64,000 bases of DNA from an uncultured Alteromonadaceae bacterium (GCA_913056495.1 CAJXMO010000007.1:124001-188000); one strand, 5' to 3'; shown: positions 1 through 8,747, counted from the first letter of the stretch. Made by a program: numbers and translations. The notes: generated from the letters alone by a model not told the origin.

Positions 1-60
1 AAACGCCAAAGCGGCAGCTGCTATGATCAGTTTTACAATTGTCGTGCTATTAATTTCCAT
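1..60 (-). CDS. 5' fragment of a gene running off the window
   Basis: Reading leftward from an ATG at 60, the frame stays open to the window edge and encodes 20 residues: a short polar start (MEINSTT) and then a hydrophobic, alanine-rich run. This resembles a signal peptide or first membrane helix. An AAGGA-like ribosome binding site lies about 8 bases upstream of the ATG. No family can be assigned from so little sequence. The start itself is credible because of the RBS and the hydrophobic run. Confidence 0.5.
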   Translation of the reverse strand, partial: MEINSTTIVKLIIAAAALAF

Positions 61-490
61 TACAAGATTCCTTATTTTCAAGTATTTATAAATTAAGCAT
101 GTGTCGAAGTAAATTGATGGCTGAATCCACATCAATCAACAACAGTTATAGTCTCGATCACACTTACATTCAAGTCAATATTAAAAAACAATTCAAAAAC
201 AATTAATTTACAGCAAAAACAAGATTAAAGAATATTTATCATATAAGAATATGTTTTTATTCAATTTAAATTGGATAACCATTAACAACTGAGACATAAG
301 AATCGGAAATTAATCTTTAGCAGAACCCTTAATGACTTATTGTCATTTGGATTATATACTCGCTAGGTAAAATAGTTCAGCGCACGTTTACAAAGTGGTA
401 TAAAACGTACAACAGAATAGAAAAGCTAAGCAAAGAATTTTGAGCGTGAGCTAATTTAAAACAGCTTATAAAACGAAAGCTGTATTTAAT
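61..490. other. Intergenic region upstream of the edge gene
   Basis: AT-rich non-coding stretch holding the presumed promoter of the leftward gene at the window edge and, at its right end, the terminator of the PepSY gene. No coding potential, RNA gene or clear repeat was found in the rest. Confidence 0.5.
455..483 (-). terminator. Probable terminator of the PepSY gene
   Basis: A 7-bp inverted repeat (ACAGCTT at 461-467 and AAGCTGT at 477-483) lies just beyond the stop of the PepSY gene. On the minus strand it is followed by a T-rich stretch (TTTTAAATT). The stem is short, so this may be a weak terminator. Confidence 0.5.
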
Positions 491-1657
491 CTAACCCCTA
501 AACAAATAAACCGTATTAAAAATACATACCGCTAGAATGCCAATACTGATCCATCGGCCAGCACGCATGCCCAACCAAATATTCTTAACTTTATCCGGAT
601 TACGTTTACGGCTAACTCTGAGTGCATAAATCCAAGTGCCGGTTACAGCCAATGCTGATAACATAAGACCAAATATAAAGTAGATTATTTTAGTCATCAA
701 TCCGCCGAAATAGCCAAAATGAAGCGGATCAGCCGCTTCGGATATCCGGCTGTGCAGCGACAATGTATCACCATCACGTTCAGATAAAAGCTGTCCGGTT
801 AGCGCATCAAAACTCAGGTTATTGGCTCTGTCTCGAACCAGTAGCTCATCACCCTGACCTTCAAACACGACTGAATTTTGGTATTGAGTTGGCATACGAA
901 TGCGACTGACGGTCATCTCTGGTCGGCTTTGCCCTAGCGCCACCAGCATGTTGGAAAATCGTTCTGAATCAGGGAATAAAATACTGTCACCTTGGGCTTC
1001 AACCACGGTCGGATAATTCGCCCTACCACCCCACTGCTCAATTAGATACCAAATTCCGGTCATACATACCACGAGTATCAACCAAGTGCTCCATAATCCA
1101 AATAAGCGGTGTAAATCACCCCACAATATTTTTTGATTACGGGTTCGAGGTAGGCGGAAAAACCCTTTCCACCAATTTTTGTAAATCACAGTTCCGCTAA
1201 TCAGCGAGCCAAATAAAAATAAACCAATCAGGCAGACCAGCGTAATACCAATTGGTAAAGGCATCATTAAGTGCCTGTGCGTCATACGAAAAAAACGCTG
1301 CCAGTTAAACCAGCGTCCAACCCCCTGAAACTGGCCTGTCGTCGGGTGAAAAAAGCCCCGGAATCGTTCGTCATTCGCATCCAGATAAATGGCTTCTGCA
1401 GCAAACCAGGGATCCGGTTTTATTGTTAACGATTGCAGCCGGCTAGTCGGGAATTGACGGCGGGCGGATGCATAAATGGTTTCCCAGTCGACCGTTTGGC
1501 GAGAGTCAATATTGACCCGCATGGCACTGTTTGTCAGCCAGTCGATTTCATGGGAAACCACCGCAAAAGTACCGGTAATTAAAATAAAACAACTTAACAA
1601 CGCCAGCTTTAATCCCAGTAAACTATGCCAGCTGTACCATTTAGCGCGATCAGTCAA
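491..1657 (-). CDS. PepSY-associated membrane protein (PiuB/COG3182-like)
   Basis: A 388-residue inner-membrane protein of the PepSY-associated TM helix family, which commonly accompanies TonB siderophore receptors and is thought to act in siderophore iron release or reduction. Visible features are a WHSLLG start followed by helix 1 (about 13-35) ending in HE, helix 2 (about 135-157) after an MTHRHLM stretch, helix 3 (about 187-207) after LHRLFG, and two C-terminal helices (about 320-345 and 368-386). The large loops are periplasmic PepSY regions. It follows the receptor gene by 57 bases on the same strand, so the two probably form one Fur-controlled transcript. The family is clear; the exact chemistry is inferred. 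Confidence 0.85.
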   Translation of the reverse strand: MTDRAKWYSWHSLLGLKLALLSCFILITGTFAVVSHEIDWLTNSAMRVNIDSRQTVDWETIYASARRQFPTSRLQSLTIKPDPWFAAEAIYLDANDERFRGFFHPTTGQFQGVGRWFNWQRFFRMTHRHLMMPLPIGITLVCLIGLFLFGSLISGTVIYKNWWKGFFRLPRTRNQKILWGDLHRLFGLWSTWLILVVCMTGIWYLIEQWGGRANYPTVVEAQGDSILFPDSERFSNMLVALGQSRPEMTVSRIRMPTQYQNSVVFEGQGDELLVRDRANNLSFDALTGQLLSERDGDTLSLHSRISEAADPLHFGYFGGLMTKIIYFIFGLMLSALAVTGTWIYALRVSRKRNPDKVKNIWLGMRAGRWISIGILAVCIFNTVYLFRG

Positions 1658-1714
1658 ACTTAATCCTCAGTAACAGGCAATCTGAACAGGCTTCAGACTA
1701 CCATTATCTTCAAT

Positions 1715-3835
1715 TTAAAACGAATGACTAACCTGCAATAACACACTTCTTGGTTCACCCGGGAAGTGACCATTACGTTTATTAAAACCGCTGGTCGCAT
1801 ATTCTTCATCTAACAGGTTTTTGATATTAAGCTGGATTTCTAATTGCTCAAAACGAGTACGCCAACTGGCGTCCCAAACGGTATAAGCTTTCACTTTTTG
1901 TCCGCTCAGGCTAATGCGTTCACTGACATAATCCATCCCAATGGAAAAGGCAGAGTCGATTGCCGGAAAATCATAACGGGTCCATAAACCCAGAGTGTGA
2001 TCAGGCGCATTCACAAACTCTCCATTGACTGAATTGCTGATTGCATCCGGTGAGCCACCCGTAATTTTGGCGCGATTGTAAGCATAGTTTAACGTAGCGG
2101 TCCAATTCTCGGCGATATCCCCCATCACATCGAGTTCAAAGCCTTCACTGGTGACTTCGCCGATTTGCAACAGCGCTGGCTGGCCATCATTTTCCCCAGT
2201 ATCCTCTGGATTGCCGATAGTTACATTATCTTTGATAATTTGGTACAAGCTGGCAGTTGTAAATAACTTACCTTGTAACCATTTTTGTTTTATCCCCAGC
2301 TCGTATTGAACACTCTGTTCCGGGTCGAGCGCGTCTGCGCTATCCAGATCACTACTTTCATTGAGTTGTTCAGATAAGCTTTGCGGTTTAAAACCCTGGC
2401 TGCGACTGACATAAACAGACAGGTCTTTATTTGGTTTATAAATTGCACCAATTCTGGGTGATACATCACTATCTGAGTAATCTTCACCCGTATTGACATT
2501 TTCATCTTTAAAATGGTCATAGCGTAAACCGGCAATCGCAATCCAATGATCATTTAACTCAACTTGCTCCTGCACATATAAACCGGTGCGGCTAAATGCA
2601 GTATCTGCATCCGGTCGGCTAATGAGAGTATAATCAGCAGGGTCACTGCCATAAACAGGCTCAAATATATCAATATCCGGAATATTAGAGGCTGCGCCGC
2701 GACCAATGTTGTATTCGTAATGCTCCTTTACATTAAAATAATCCATCCCCAACAATAAGGTGTGATTAAAGTCCATCCATTCACCCAGATAAACAAAGTC
2801 AGACGTTATGCTATATTCTTCATTTTCACGCACCTGATCACGAAACTCCCTTAGCATACTTCTGCCGTCTTCCTGAATTCCCCGGTTTTCATGATAATTT
2901 TGCAAGCGCTCATTGTCTAAATAGCGAACCACTGTTGTATTGGTAAAATCTGTTGTGAATTCATGGTTTAAAGTAAGCTGCCAGACATCCGCTTTCACAC
3001 GCTGGTAATCGGTTTTTTCATTAGGGTTATAACTGATATCGGTAATAAAATTACCTTCATCATCAACCGGTACACCTCTTAATCTGTGTCCAGCCAAATC
3101 CTGGTCGATATAATCATATTCGATCGTGAGCTCAGTCGAATCTGAAACTAACCAGGTTAGGCCAGCTGATAACAATACATTTTTTTCATCTGTATTATTT
3201 CTAAACGGTCTTTTATCCTGATAAAAACCGCCAACCCGATAGGCTAAATCACTGGATGTTGAGAAACCGCCCGTGCTCTCTGCCGATACACCTTTTAAAT
3301 CATAATTGCCGGCAAAAACTGAAACTGAATGCTCGGATACAAATTTAGGCTTTTTAGTTACATAGTTTAATAATCCACCTGGCTCACCGCTGCCGTATAA
3401 CATGCCAGAGGGACCTTTTAATACCTCGACCCGCTCAATATTAAATAACTGAGGAATCGAAAATCCACCGTAAGGGTCGCCCTGAACACCGTCGTAACGA
3501 ACCTGATCTTGTCTGAATCCACGCGCGATCACACCGGAATACGAAAACTGGGTAATACCTGAAATAGAGCGATATAAATCTGTTGTTTGACGTGCAGCCT
3601 GATCCTTAATTAATTCTTCGGTCAATACCTGAACAGACTGAGGTATATCCATGATATGGGTCGGCGTTTTTGTTGCCATTTTAGACTCTTCAGCCACATA
3701 GTACTGAGCTGCACGCCCGATAATTTCAATGTTCTCGATTGCTTCTACGGATTCATTTGCTGCTGCAACGAATGGGCTGAAGGCGGTAATAGCAATCATA
3801 ATTTTATTCAAAGGAATGCAAATTATATTTTTCAT
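1715..3835 (-). CDS. TonB-dependent siderophore receptor (FhuE/FpvA-like)
   Basis: A 706-residue outer-membrane receptor that should import a ferric siderophore with TonB energy. It has a signal peptide (about 1-26, cleavage near AAANES), a plug domain at about 50-165 with the usual plug landmarks (RGFRQDQVRYDG, then RVEVLKGPSGMLYGSGEPGG), a 22-strand-type barrel and a terminal aromatic residue (SHSF) for BAM recognition. Length and plug motifs fit the TIGR01783 siderophore receptor family rather than carbohydrate receptors. The ATG at 3835 has a GGA-type RBS. A Fur box lies 55-73 bases upstream. The siderophore type (hydroxamate is common in this subfamily) cannot be read from the sequence. 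Confidence 0.92.
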   Translation of the reverse strand: MKNIICIPLNKIMIAITAFSPFVAAANESVEAIENIEIIGRAAQYYVAEESKMATKTPTHIMDIPQSVQVLTEELIKDQAARQTTDLYRSISGITQFSYSGVIARGFRQDQVRYDGVQGDPYGGFSIPQLFNIERVEVLKGPSGMLYGSGEPGGLLNYVTKKPKFVSEHSVSVFAGNYDLKGVSAESTGGFSTSSDLAYRVGGFYQDKRPFRNNTDEKNVLLSAGLTWLVSDSTELTIEYDYIDQDLAGHRLRGVPVDDEGNFITDISYNPNEKTDYQRVKADVWQLTLNHEFTTDFTNTTVVRYLDNERLQNYHENRGIQEDGRSMLREFRDQVRENEEYSITSDFVYLGEWMDFNHTLLLGMDYFNVKEHYEYNIGRGAASNIPDIDIFEPVYGSDPADYTLISRPDADTAFSRTGLYVQEQVELNDHWIAIAGLRYDHFKDENVNTGEDYSDSDVSPRIGAIYKPNKDLSVYVSRSQGFKPQSLSEQLNESSDLDSADALDPEQSVQYELGIKQKWLQGKLFTTASLYQIIKDNVTIGNPEDTGENDGQPALLQIGEVTSEGFELDVMGDIAENWTATLNYAYNRAKITGGSPDAISNSVNGEFVNAPDHTLGLWTRYDFPAIDSAFSIGMDYVSERISLSGQKVKAYTVWDASWRTRFEQLEIQLNIKNLLDEEYATSGFNKRNGHFPGEPRSVLLQVSHSF

Positions 3836-3889
3836 ATATGTGTCCGGTCGATGATATCAATTTTCGGCAGGCATTATACACTCAATATT

Positions 3890-3908
3890 AATAATAACAA
3901 TCATTATC
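3890..3908 (-). promoter_or_regulatory. Fur box
   Basis: The 19 bases AATAATAACAATCATTATC match the Fur consensus GATAATGATAATCATTATC at 16 of 19 positions. The site sits upstream of the siderophore receptor start at 3835, where Fe-Fur would block its promoter. Repression of the receptor-PepSY unit under iron-replete conditions is inferred from this. Confidence 0.85.
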
Positions 3909-4081
3909 ATTTACATGTTAGGAGTATCACCATTTTTTCACAATTAACGCCTGGAAAGGTTCTTAATTTAAAAATGAGTATCAGCGTTATTTCATTAGGT
4001 CGGAATATTTAACCAAAGACAGCCAAATTAATTCGCTAAGTAATTGAATAGATGACTGAATGTTTTCGAACGCGGTATATA

Positions 4082-4138
4082 TAAAAAGGCCGACTAAAAC
4101 AAAAAGTTAAGTCGGCAACAAAAGGTTCTGACCTTTTA
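4082..4138 (-). terminator. Tandem terminator hairpins after the GH43 gene
   Basis: Two hairpins lie beyond the GH43 stop. The first read on the minus strand is AAAGGT/ACCTTT (about 4121-4137). The second is GCCGACT/AGTCGGC (4089-4116), followed on the minus strand by CCTTTTTATA. The second has the stem plus T-run of an intrinsic terminator. Confidence 0.65.
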
Positions 4139-4156
4139 GATGAAACTGTATTGAGG

Positions 4157-5203
4157 TTATTTATAAGGCTTAATCGTATTGATTGCACCATGCTTGTCAT
4201 ACGTCAGTTCAGCCATTTTAACTGAACGCAAATGAGTCTGACCGCCAGATAATGAGCAGTCATGATAAAACAGGTACCATTTACCCTGATATTCGGCAAT
4301 AGAATGATGCGTAGTCCAACCCAGCACAGGCTCGAGTATAACGCCCTGATAGGTGAAGGGACCATAAGGCGAATCACCTGTTGCATAAACAATTTTATGC
4401 GTATCACCCGTTGAATATGAGAAATAATATTTACCCTGATATTTATGCAACCAGGGGCCTTCGAAAAAGCGCCTGTCATTATCACCGGCTTTAATCAGTT
4501 CACCATGCTCATCCAAAATTTGAATGTCCTGAACGGGTTCTGAGAATGCCAACATATCTTCAGATAAGCGAGCCACTTTAGGGAGCAGCGCAGGCTCAGC
4601 ATCTGCAGGGTAAACATCTTCGGCTATATATTCACCGCTTGCCCACCGTTGCAGTTGACCACCCCAGATTCCACCAAAATAGGCATAATACTGGTCATCA
4701 TCATTCTGAAATATAGCTGGATCAATGCTGAAACTGTTTTCAATCGGTTTAGGCTCTGCTTTGAAAGGACCCTCAGGTTTATCTGCAATGGCAACACCCA
4801 AACGGAAAATGCCTTCATAATCACGCGCCGGGAAATATAGGTAATACTTACCGTTTTTCTCAGCGGCGTCCGGTGCCCACATTTGCTTTTCAGCCCAAGG
4901 TACGTCATCAACATCCAATACGCAGCCATGATCTGTCACTTCACCTCCAATCTGAGAAAGTGACAATACATGATAGTCACGCATCGCGTATTGATCGCCA
5001 TTATCATTAATGGGCTCATCGCTTTCGATATCATGTGATGGATAAATATAAATTTTATTATCAAAAACATGCGCTGAAGGGTCCGCGGTATAAATATGGT
5101 TAATAAGCGGCTCTGAAATCGCATTTAAGCTAGACGCTTTTTGAATATCCTGTTCCTGAATTCGCTCTGCATCACTTTTGGCAGATCTAGTTTTTGTTAA
5201 CAT
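4157..5203 (-). CDS. Cytoplasmic glycoside hydrolase family 43 enzyme
   Basis: A 348-residue five-bladed-propeller GH43 enzyme, probably a beta-xylosidase or alpha-L-arabinofuranosidase working on short oligosaccharides. The three GH43 acidic residues are visible: general base D41 (TADPSAHVF), pKa modulator D161 (SIDPAIF) and general acid E248 (FFEGPWLH). There is no signal peptide, so it should act in the cytoplasm on imported oligomers. The ATG has an AGGT RBS 7 bases upstream. It is divergent from the NrtR/AraR-like regulator, which supports pentose control. Substrate is uncertain, since GH43 subfamilies differ widely. Confidence 0.88.
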   Translation of the reverse strand: MLTKTRSAKSDAERIQEQDIQKASSLNAISEPLINHIYTADPSAHVFDNKIYIYPSHDIESDEPINDNGDQYAMRDYHVLSLSQIGGEVTDHGCVLDVDDVPWAEKQMWAPDAAEKNGKYYLYFPARDYEGIFRLGVAIADKPEGPFKAEPKPIENSFSIDPAIFQNDDDQYYAYFGGIWGGQLQRWASGEYIAEDVYPADAEPALLPKVARLSEDMLAFSEPVQDIQILDEHGELIKAGDNDRRFFEGPWLHKYQGKYYFSYSTGDTHKIVYATGDSPYGPFTYQGVILEPVLGWTTHHSIAEYQGKWYLFYHDCSLSGGQTHLRSVKMAELTYDKHGAINTIKPYK

Positions 5204-5664
5204 GGTTGACCTAATTTCTCCACCAGCAAAGGCTTATCTATAAGCATTGCTTATCATCTAATCTTGCTGACATTATAGATACAGGAGATAAATAGTCAAT
5301 TAAACAATAAGAAAAAGGCTGAATTTTTTCCATCAGGAAACAAAAACATTAAAAAACATAGGGTTAAATTATTTTTAATAATTCAAGAATCTGGCAGTGA
5401 TAATATAAAATAGTCAAAACAGAACAAAAACACTAACAATATATAATAATTACAATAAGTTAATTAGTATCACATATCATAAAATAAGACTTTAAGGTGC
5501 ATCTGCACCACAAGCATGCAAATCCTCAAAATTCGAGGCGAAGCCTTTGTTTGTTTTAAAAATGTTAAATAAAAATGGGGCTTTCCATTGCCTATCAGCG
5601 CATTTTCAAATAACATAGTCAAATGCTATTTAAGTCTCAAATATAACAATATAAAAGAAGAAAG
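5204..5664. other. Divergent promoter region of GH43 and the NrtR-like regulator
   Basis: A 461-base AT-rich region between two divergent start codons, so it should carry both promoters and the regulator's operators. Small palindromes are present: GGTGCA-TC-TGCACC at 5496-5509 and AGGC-GA-AGCCT near 5538-5548. No coding capacity was found. Which palindrome is functional cannot be decided here. Confidence 0.5.
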
Positions 5665-6396
5665 ATGATAGAACCTGACAAATTACTCGCACCCGAAATG
5701 GATAAAGAAGAATACTTACCGGATGACTGCATGAAAAACATCTCGGTAGATAACCTGATCTTTGCTATGGAAGATGGCAAGCTCAAAGTTTTGTTAGCCA
5801 AGTACAAGCAAGGCATAGCCACAAACAAATGGGGTTTAATCGGACACTGGGTTAAACTGGATGAAGATTTAGAAACAGCAGCCTACCGGGTTGTCACTCA
5901 GGCGACAGGCGTTAAAAACTTTCATTTGGACCAGTTGGCGGCCTTTGGTAAAGTAAACCGCTATCCGTTAAGACGCATAGTCACTGTGGTTTATTATTCA
6001 TTAGTCAGAATGGAAGAAGTTAATATCGTGCAGGGCGAAAATACGTTAGAAGTTGCCTGGTTTGATGTAAAAACCTTACCTGAGCTGATTTTTGACCACA
6101 ACGAAATTGTTGATTCTTGTTTAAGCCACTTAAAATATAAAGTACGCCATGAGCCTATCGGCTTTAGCTTATTGCCAGAAAAGTTCACTCTGCTTCAATT
6201 GCAGGAAATTTACGAAGCGATTTTAGACGTTAAACTGGATAAACCTAACTTCCGCCGCAAAATTCAAAAAATGAATTTGCTGATCAACTGTAAAGAAAAA
6301 CAAAAAGACGTAGCTCACAGAGCAGCGACACTTTACCGGTTTGATATTAATGTTTATGAGAAGCTAAAAGACTTCGGCTTTAATTTTGAATATTAA
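5665..6396 (+). CDS. NrtR/AraR-like regulator with inactive Nudix domain
   Basis: A 243-residue protein with an N-terminal Nudix fold (about 25-150) and a C-terminal winged helix (about 155-235, with FTLLQLQEIYEAI and NFRRKIQKM), the NrtR family architecture. The Nudix box region is G60-V83. It keeps the first glutamate (E68) and R75, but the three catalytic glutamates of REUxEE are V, Q and A here. It is therefore probably a ligand sensor and not a hydrolase, like the Bacteroidetes AraR relatives that sense arabinose. Divergence from a GH43 gene supports control of arabinose or xylose use. The RBS is a purine-rich AGAAGAAAG before the ATG. Confidence 0.82.
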   Translation: MIEPDKLLAPEMDKEEYLPDDCMKNISVDNLIFAMEDGKLKVLLAKYKQGIATNKWGLIGHWVKLDEDLETAAYRVVTQATGVKNFHLDQLAAFGKVNRYPLRRIVTVVYYSLVRMEEVNIVQGENTLEVAWFDVKTLPELIFDHNEIVDSCLSHLKYKVRHEPIGFSLLPEKFTLLQLQEIYEAILDVKLDKPNFRRKIQKMNLLINCKEKQKDVAHRAATLYRFDINVYEKLKDFGFNFEY

Positions 6397-6425
6397 ATAT
6401 TAGTCTGAGTGATATTTAACATCCG

Positions 6426-6454
6426 AAAAGCCACTGCTAAAAGTGGCTTTTTTA
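6426..6454 (+). terminator. Terminator of the NrtR-like gene
   Basis: AAAAGCCACT (6426-6435) pairs with AGTGGCTTTT (6442-6451) around a 6-base loop and is followed by further T residues. It lies 30 bases after the stop codon. Confidence 0.85.
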
Positions 6455-6620
6455 ATTTGAATAATCCAATTTCAGAACCTCGCTCATTCACTTATTTTTA
6501 GCTAACTATCTGGTTTTCACCACATAAATCTCTGATTATCGGTTTTTAACTAATCCGGTTAAGGTAATTAAAACATCTCAGCAAGGTATAAAAAGTGTTA
6601 TTAAATATCTATCAAACCTA

Positions 6621-6640
6621 AATTGCCACCGGTGGCAATT
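6621..6640. promoter_or_regulatory. Perfect 20-bp palindromic operator before the sugar kinase
   Basis: AATTGCCACCGGTGGCAATT is a perfect even palindrome with a central CG, the form of LacI-family operators. It touches a candidate -35 box (TTAACA, 6640-6645) that is 16 bases from a candidate -10 (TATATT, 6662-6667), so a bound repressor would block RNA polymerase. No LacI gene adjoins this kinase, so the regulator is probably encoded elsewhere. Confidence 0.75.
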
Positions 6641-6667
6641 TAACATCAAACCCTAGCAATTTATATT
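6640..6667 (+). promoter_or_regulatory. Candidate sigma-70 promoter of the sugar kinase
   Basis: TTAACA (5 of 6 to consensus), a 16-base spacer and TATATT (5 of 6). Transcription would start near 6674. That rules out a TTG start at 6666 for the kinase and leaves ATG 6723 or GTG 6735. Confidence 0.5.
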
Positions 6668-6734
6668 GAGTAGCGTTAATATGCAGCTTTATTTTGCTGG
6701 CCCTTGCGGGCAAATCAAAAATATGGAGAGAGTT

Positions 6735-7631
6735 GTGGCATCTTTGGTTTCTATTGGCGAGTGCATGTTAGAGTTAAATGCAACCGATACACTAAATTTT
6801 AAACGTTCATTTGCAGGTGATACATATAACACAGCAGTATATGCCAAGCGTTGGCAATCCAGACTTTCTGTATATTATATTTCGGCAATCGGTACTGATA
6901 ACTTCAGTAATGAAATGCTGGCTCAATGGAAAGGTGAAGGGTTAAATACTCAGTATGTTGCACAAACGCCGGATGCACAATTGGGTATTTATGCGATTAG
7001 CCGGGACGATCAGGGTAAACGATGCGTATCATACTGGCGTAAAGAGTCTGCTGCCAGCCAGTTAATGGATTTACTCAAGGCGCAAAACATAATCGAAAAA
7101 CTGCCTGATTTTGATTATGTTTATTTTACCGGTATCAGCTTGGGTATTTTATCAGATGAGTCGAAACAAGCTTTATTAAACTTAATTCAAAGCATGAAAG
7201 ATAAAGGCTCAACCATTGTATTTGATCCGAATTATCGTGAAAAACTGTGGCCATCAGACGAAGAAGCGATCAAGTGGTTAACAAAAGCCTATCAACTCAC
7301 CGATATTGCTCTACCGGGAATGACAGATCACAAAGCCCTGTTCAAACATCAAACCCATGATGAAGTTGCAGAGTTCTTGCAAGCACAAGGTTGTAAAGAA
7401 ATTATCGTCAAAAATGCACAAGATGGGATTTATGCTTTTACCGATAATGAAAAATTTTGTTTCACGGTCGACAAAAACTCGCCATGCATTGATACAACCG
7501 CTGCGGGCGACTCTTTTGCGGGTACTTATATCGCCTCTCGTATGGCTGGTGATGACGTATTATCTGCAGTTGAGGCGGGTGCAGATGTCGCCAGCAGTGT
7601 CGTTAAACATGTCGGTGCAATTACCCACTAA
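6735..7631 (+). CDS. kdgK: PfkB-family sugar kinase, probable 2-keto-3-deoxygluconate kinase
   Basis: A PfkB/ribokinase-family kinase of about 298 residues. It begins in the family's usual way (SLVSIGECMLEL), has the FTGISLGILS stretch typical of KDG kinases, and carries the PfkB signature DTTAAGDSFAGTYIA near the C terminus with the catalytic Asp. It would phosphorylate KDG from uronate breakdown to KDPG. GTG 6735 is chosen as the start because GGAG lies 6 bases upstream. ATG 6723 is the alternative. A TTG at 6666 overlaps the likely -10. No KDPG aldolase or dehydratase adjoins it, so KDG is the best but not the only possible substrate. Confidence 0.78.
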   Translation: MASLVSIGECMLELNATDTLNFKRSFAGDTYNTAVYAKRWQSRLSVYYISAIGTDNFSNEMLAQWKGEGLNTQYVAQTPDAQLGIYAISRDDQGKRCVSYWRKESAASQLMDLLKAQNIIEKLPDFDYVYFTGISLGILSDESKQALLNLIQSMKDKGSTIVFDPNYREKLWPSDEEAIKWLTKAYQLTDIALPGMTDHKALFKHQTHDEVAEFLQAQGCKEIIVKNAQDGIYAFTDNEKFCFTVDKNSPCIDTTAAGDSFAGTYIASRMAGDDVLSAVEAGADVASSVVKHVGAITH

Positions 7632-7641
7632 TACAATAATT

Positions 7642-7673
7642 AAAAGCCCGTTGAGTTAAACAAACGGGCTTTT
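7642..7673 (+). terminator. Terminator of the sugar kinase
   Basis: An 11-bp perfect stem, AAAAGCCCGTT with AACGGGCTTTT, around a 10-base loop just after the stop codon. The A and T flanks would make it work in both directions. Confidence 0.88.
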
Positions 7674-7938
7674 AATTAACCTGCTTTTCAGCCGCTAATT
7701 TTAATCAAACAAGCAAACGGCTAATCATTTTTTTTACATCCCCCTAACTTTTCTTCGTTAATCCGTTTATTTTTTAGCCAAACAGAAAAAATAGTTCAAA
7801 ATCGCCTTGTGTTTTCCAAAATATGCCCAAGTATATAAAGTAAGTGATTAAAAAATTGATGATCACTTACTTAAACCAAATGAAATTTTAGTGGTTTATT
7901 TATGCACTAACGATATAGATATTTGATAAGGATTTACC
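7674..7938. other. Leader region of hpf with a strong inverted repeat
   Basis: A non-coding region before hpf. The only structure seen is an 11-bp perfect inverted repeat, AAGTAAGTGAT (7838-7848) and ATCACTTACTT (7862-7872), separated by 13 bases and without a T-run. It could be an operator or a 5'-UTR hairpin. Confidence 0.5.
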
Positions 7939-8295
7939 ATGAAAATTAAACTTTCAGGTCACCACGTAGAAATCACAGATAGTGTAAGAGAACATGTTGA
8001 AGAAAAGTTCGCAAAATTAGCAAGCCATTTTCCTTCTCTAATATCAGCAGATGTAATTATTACCCAACAACACGGTGAATTTACCGTTGAGTCAGTTACT
8101 AAATATGAAGGTGCTAGTTTGGCGGCTTCAGGATCGGATAGTGTAATGTATCCGGCCATCAGCAAATCAATCAAAAAACTGGATGCAGCCTTGAAACACA
8201 GAAAAGGCCAACTTAAAAATGATTTGCATAAAAAACCAACCGTCACAACGCCTGAAATTGCACATGAGAAAGTGCAGGAAATGAATCTGACCTAA
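7939..8295 (+). CDS. hpf: Ribosome hibernation promoting factor (HPF/YfiA family)
   Basis: A 118-residue short-form HPF/RaiA protein that binds the 30S decoding region and drives ribosome dimerisation or silencing in stationary phase. The start MKIKLSGHHVEITDSVREHVEEKFAKL and the KYEGASLAASGSDSVMYPAI core are typical of the family, with a basic stretch (KKLDAALKHRKGQLK) that contacts rRNA. An AAGGA RBS precedes the ATG. It stands alone here, not in the usual rpoN-ptsN setting, so it may be a stress paralogue. It lacks the long-HPF C-terminal domain. Confidence 0.92.
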   Translation: MKIKLSGHHVEITDSVREHVEEKFAKLASHFPSLISADVIITQQHGEFTVESVTKYEGASLAASGSDSVMYPAISKSIKKLDAALKHRKGQLKNDLHKKPTVTTPEIAHEKVQEMNLT

Positions 8296-8320
8296 ACGGG
8301 TTTGATATTTAAAAGCGTAG

Positions 8321-8349
8321 AAAAAGCCAGTTTCGATACTGGCTTTTTT
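8321..8349 (+). terminator. Bidirectional terminator between hpf and the SpoIIAA-like gene
   Basis: AAAAAGCCAGT (8321-8331) pairs with ACTGGCTTTTT (8338-8348) around a TTCGAT loop. A-run and T-run on either side mean it can serve both convergent genes. Confidence 0.88.
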
Positions 8350-8363
8350 GTATCTGAATCAAT

Positions 8364-8747
8364 CTAATTGGCTTCCAGCCAAACCATTGCATTTTCACGA
8401 GAATCAAAAAATTTTACTTCGCCGGAAATAAACCAGCTTGCAATCTTAGCTATCATTTCAGGCCATTCATCTTGTCCAAATATGGCTATTTTTTCAAATT
8501 CACTGCCATGACTTAAGCCCAGTTTAAAATCGTCCCAAGCCGCTCTGAGTTCCCACCCCTGCCATTCAGTCAAATCAATCAAAGCCTTGATCCTTGGCGA
8601 TTGTACCCCATTCAAAGCAGAATCTATCATAGGTGTAATGGTTTGATAGTCCTGATGTGTCAATTTCCCCGTTGCCTTCAAGACCAGAAAAAATGAATTG
8701 TCGACACGTTCAATTCCTATTGATAAACCATGGCGTTGAATAGTCAT
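8364..8747 (-). CDS. SpoIIAA-like (STAS-fold, PF11964) protein
   Basis: A 127-residue soluble protein of the SpoIIAA-like/STAS-SEC14 superfamily seen in many marine bacteria. It shows an N-terminal ATGKLTHQDY region, a central KALIDLTEWQGWELRAAWDDFKLGL and a C-terminal FFDSRENAMVWL typical of the group. The start at 8747 is chosen because AAAGGTG lies just upstream and the family starts there; an in-frame upstream extension has no RBS. Biochemical role is unknown for most members. It is divergent from the GGDEF gene, with an FNR-type site between them. Confidence 0.82.
   Translation of the reverse strand: MTIQRHGLSIGIERVDNSFFLVLKATGKLTHQDYQTITPMIDSALNGVQSPRIKALIDLTEWQGWELRAAWDDFKLGLSHGSEFEKIAIFGQDEWPEMIAKIASWFISGEVKFFDSRENAMVWLEAN

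Larger units (their letters stand above)
3836..4156. other. Intergenic region between the iron and GH43 genes
   Basis: Non-coding. The left part is the promoter region of the siderophore receptor with its Fur box. The right part holds the terminator hairpins of the GH43 gene. Nothing else was recognised. Confidence 0.6.
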
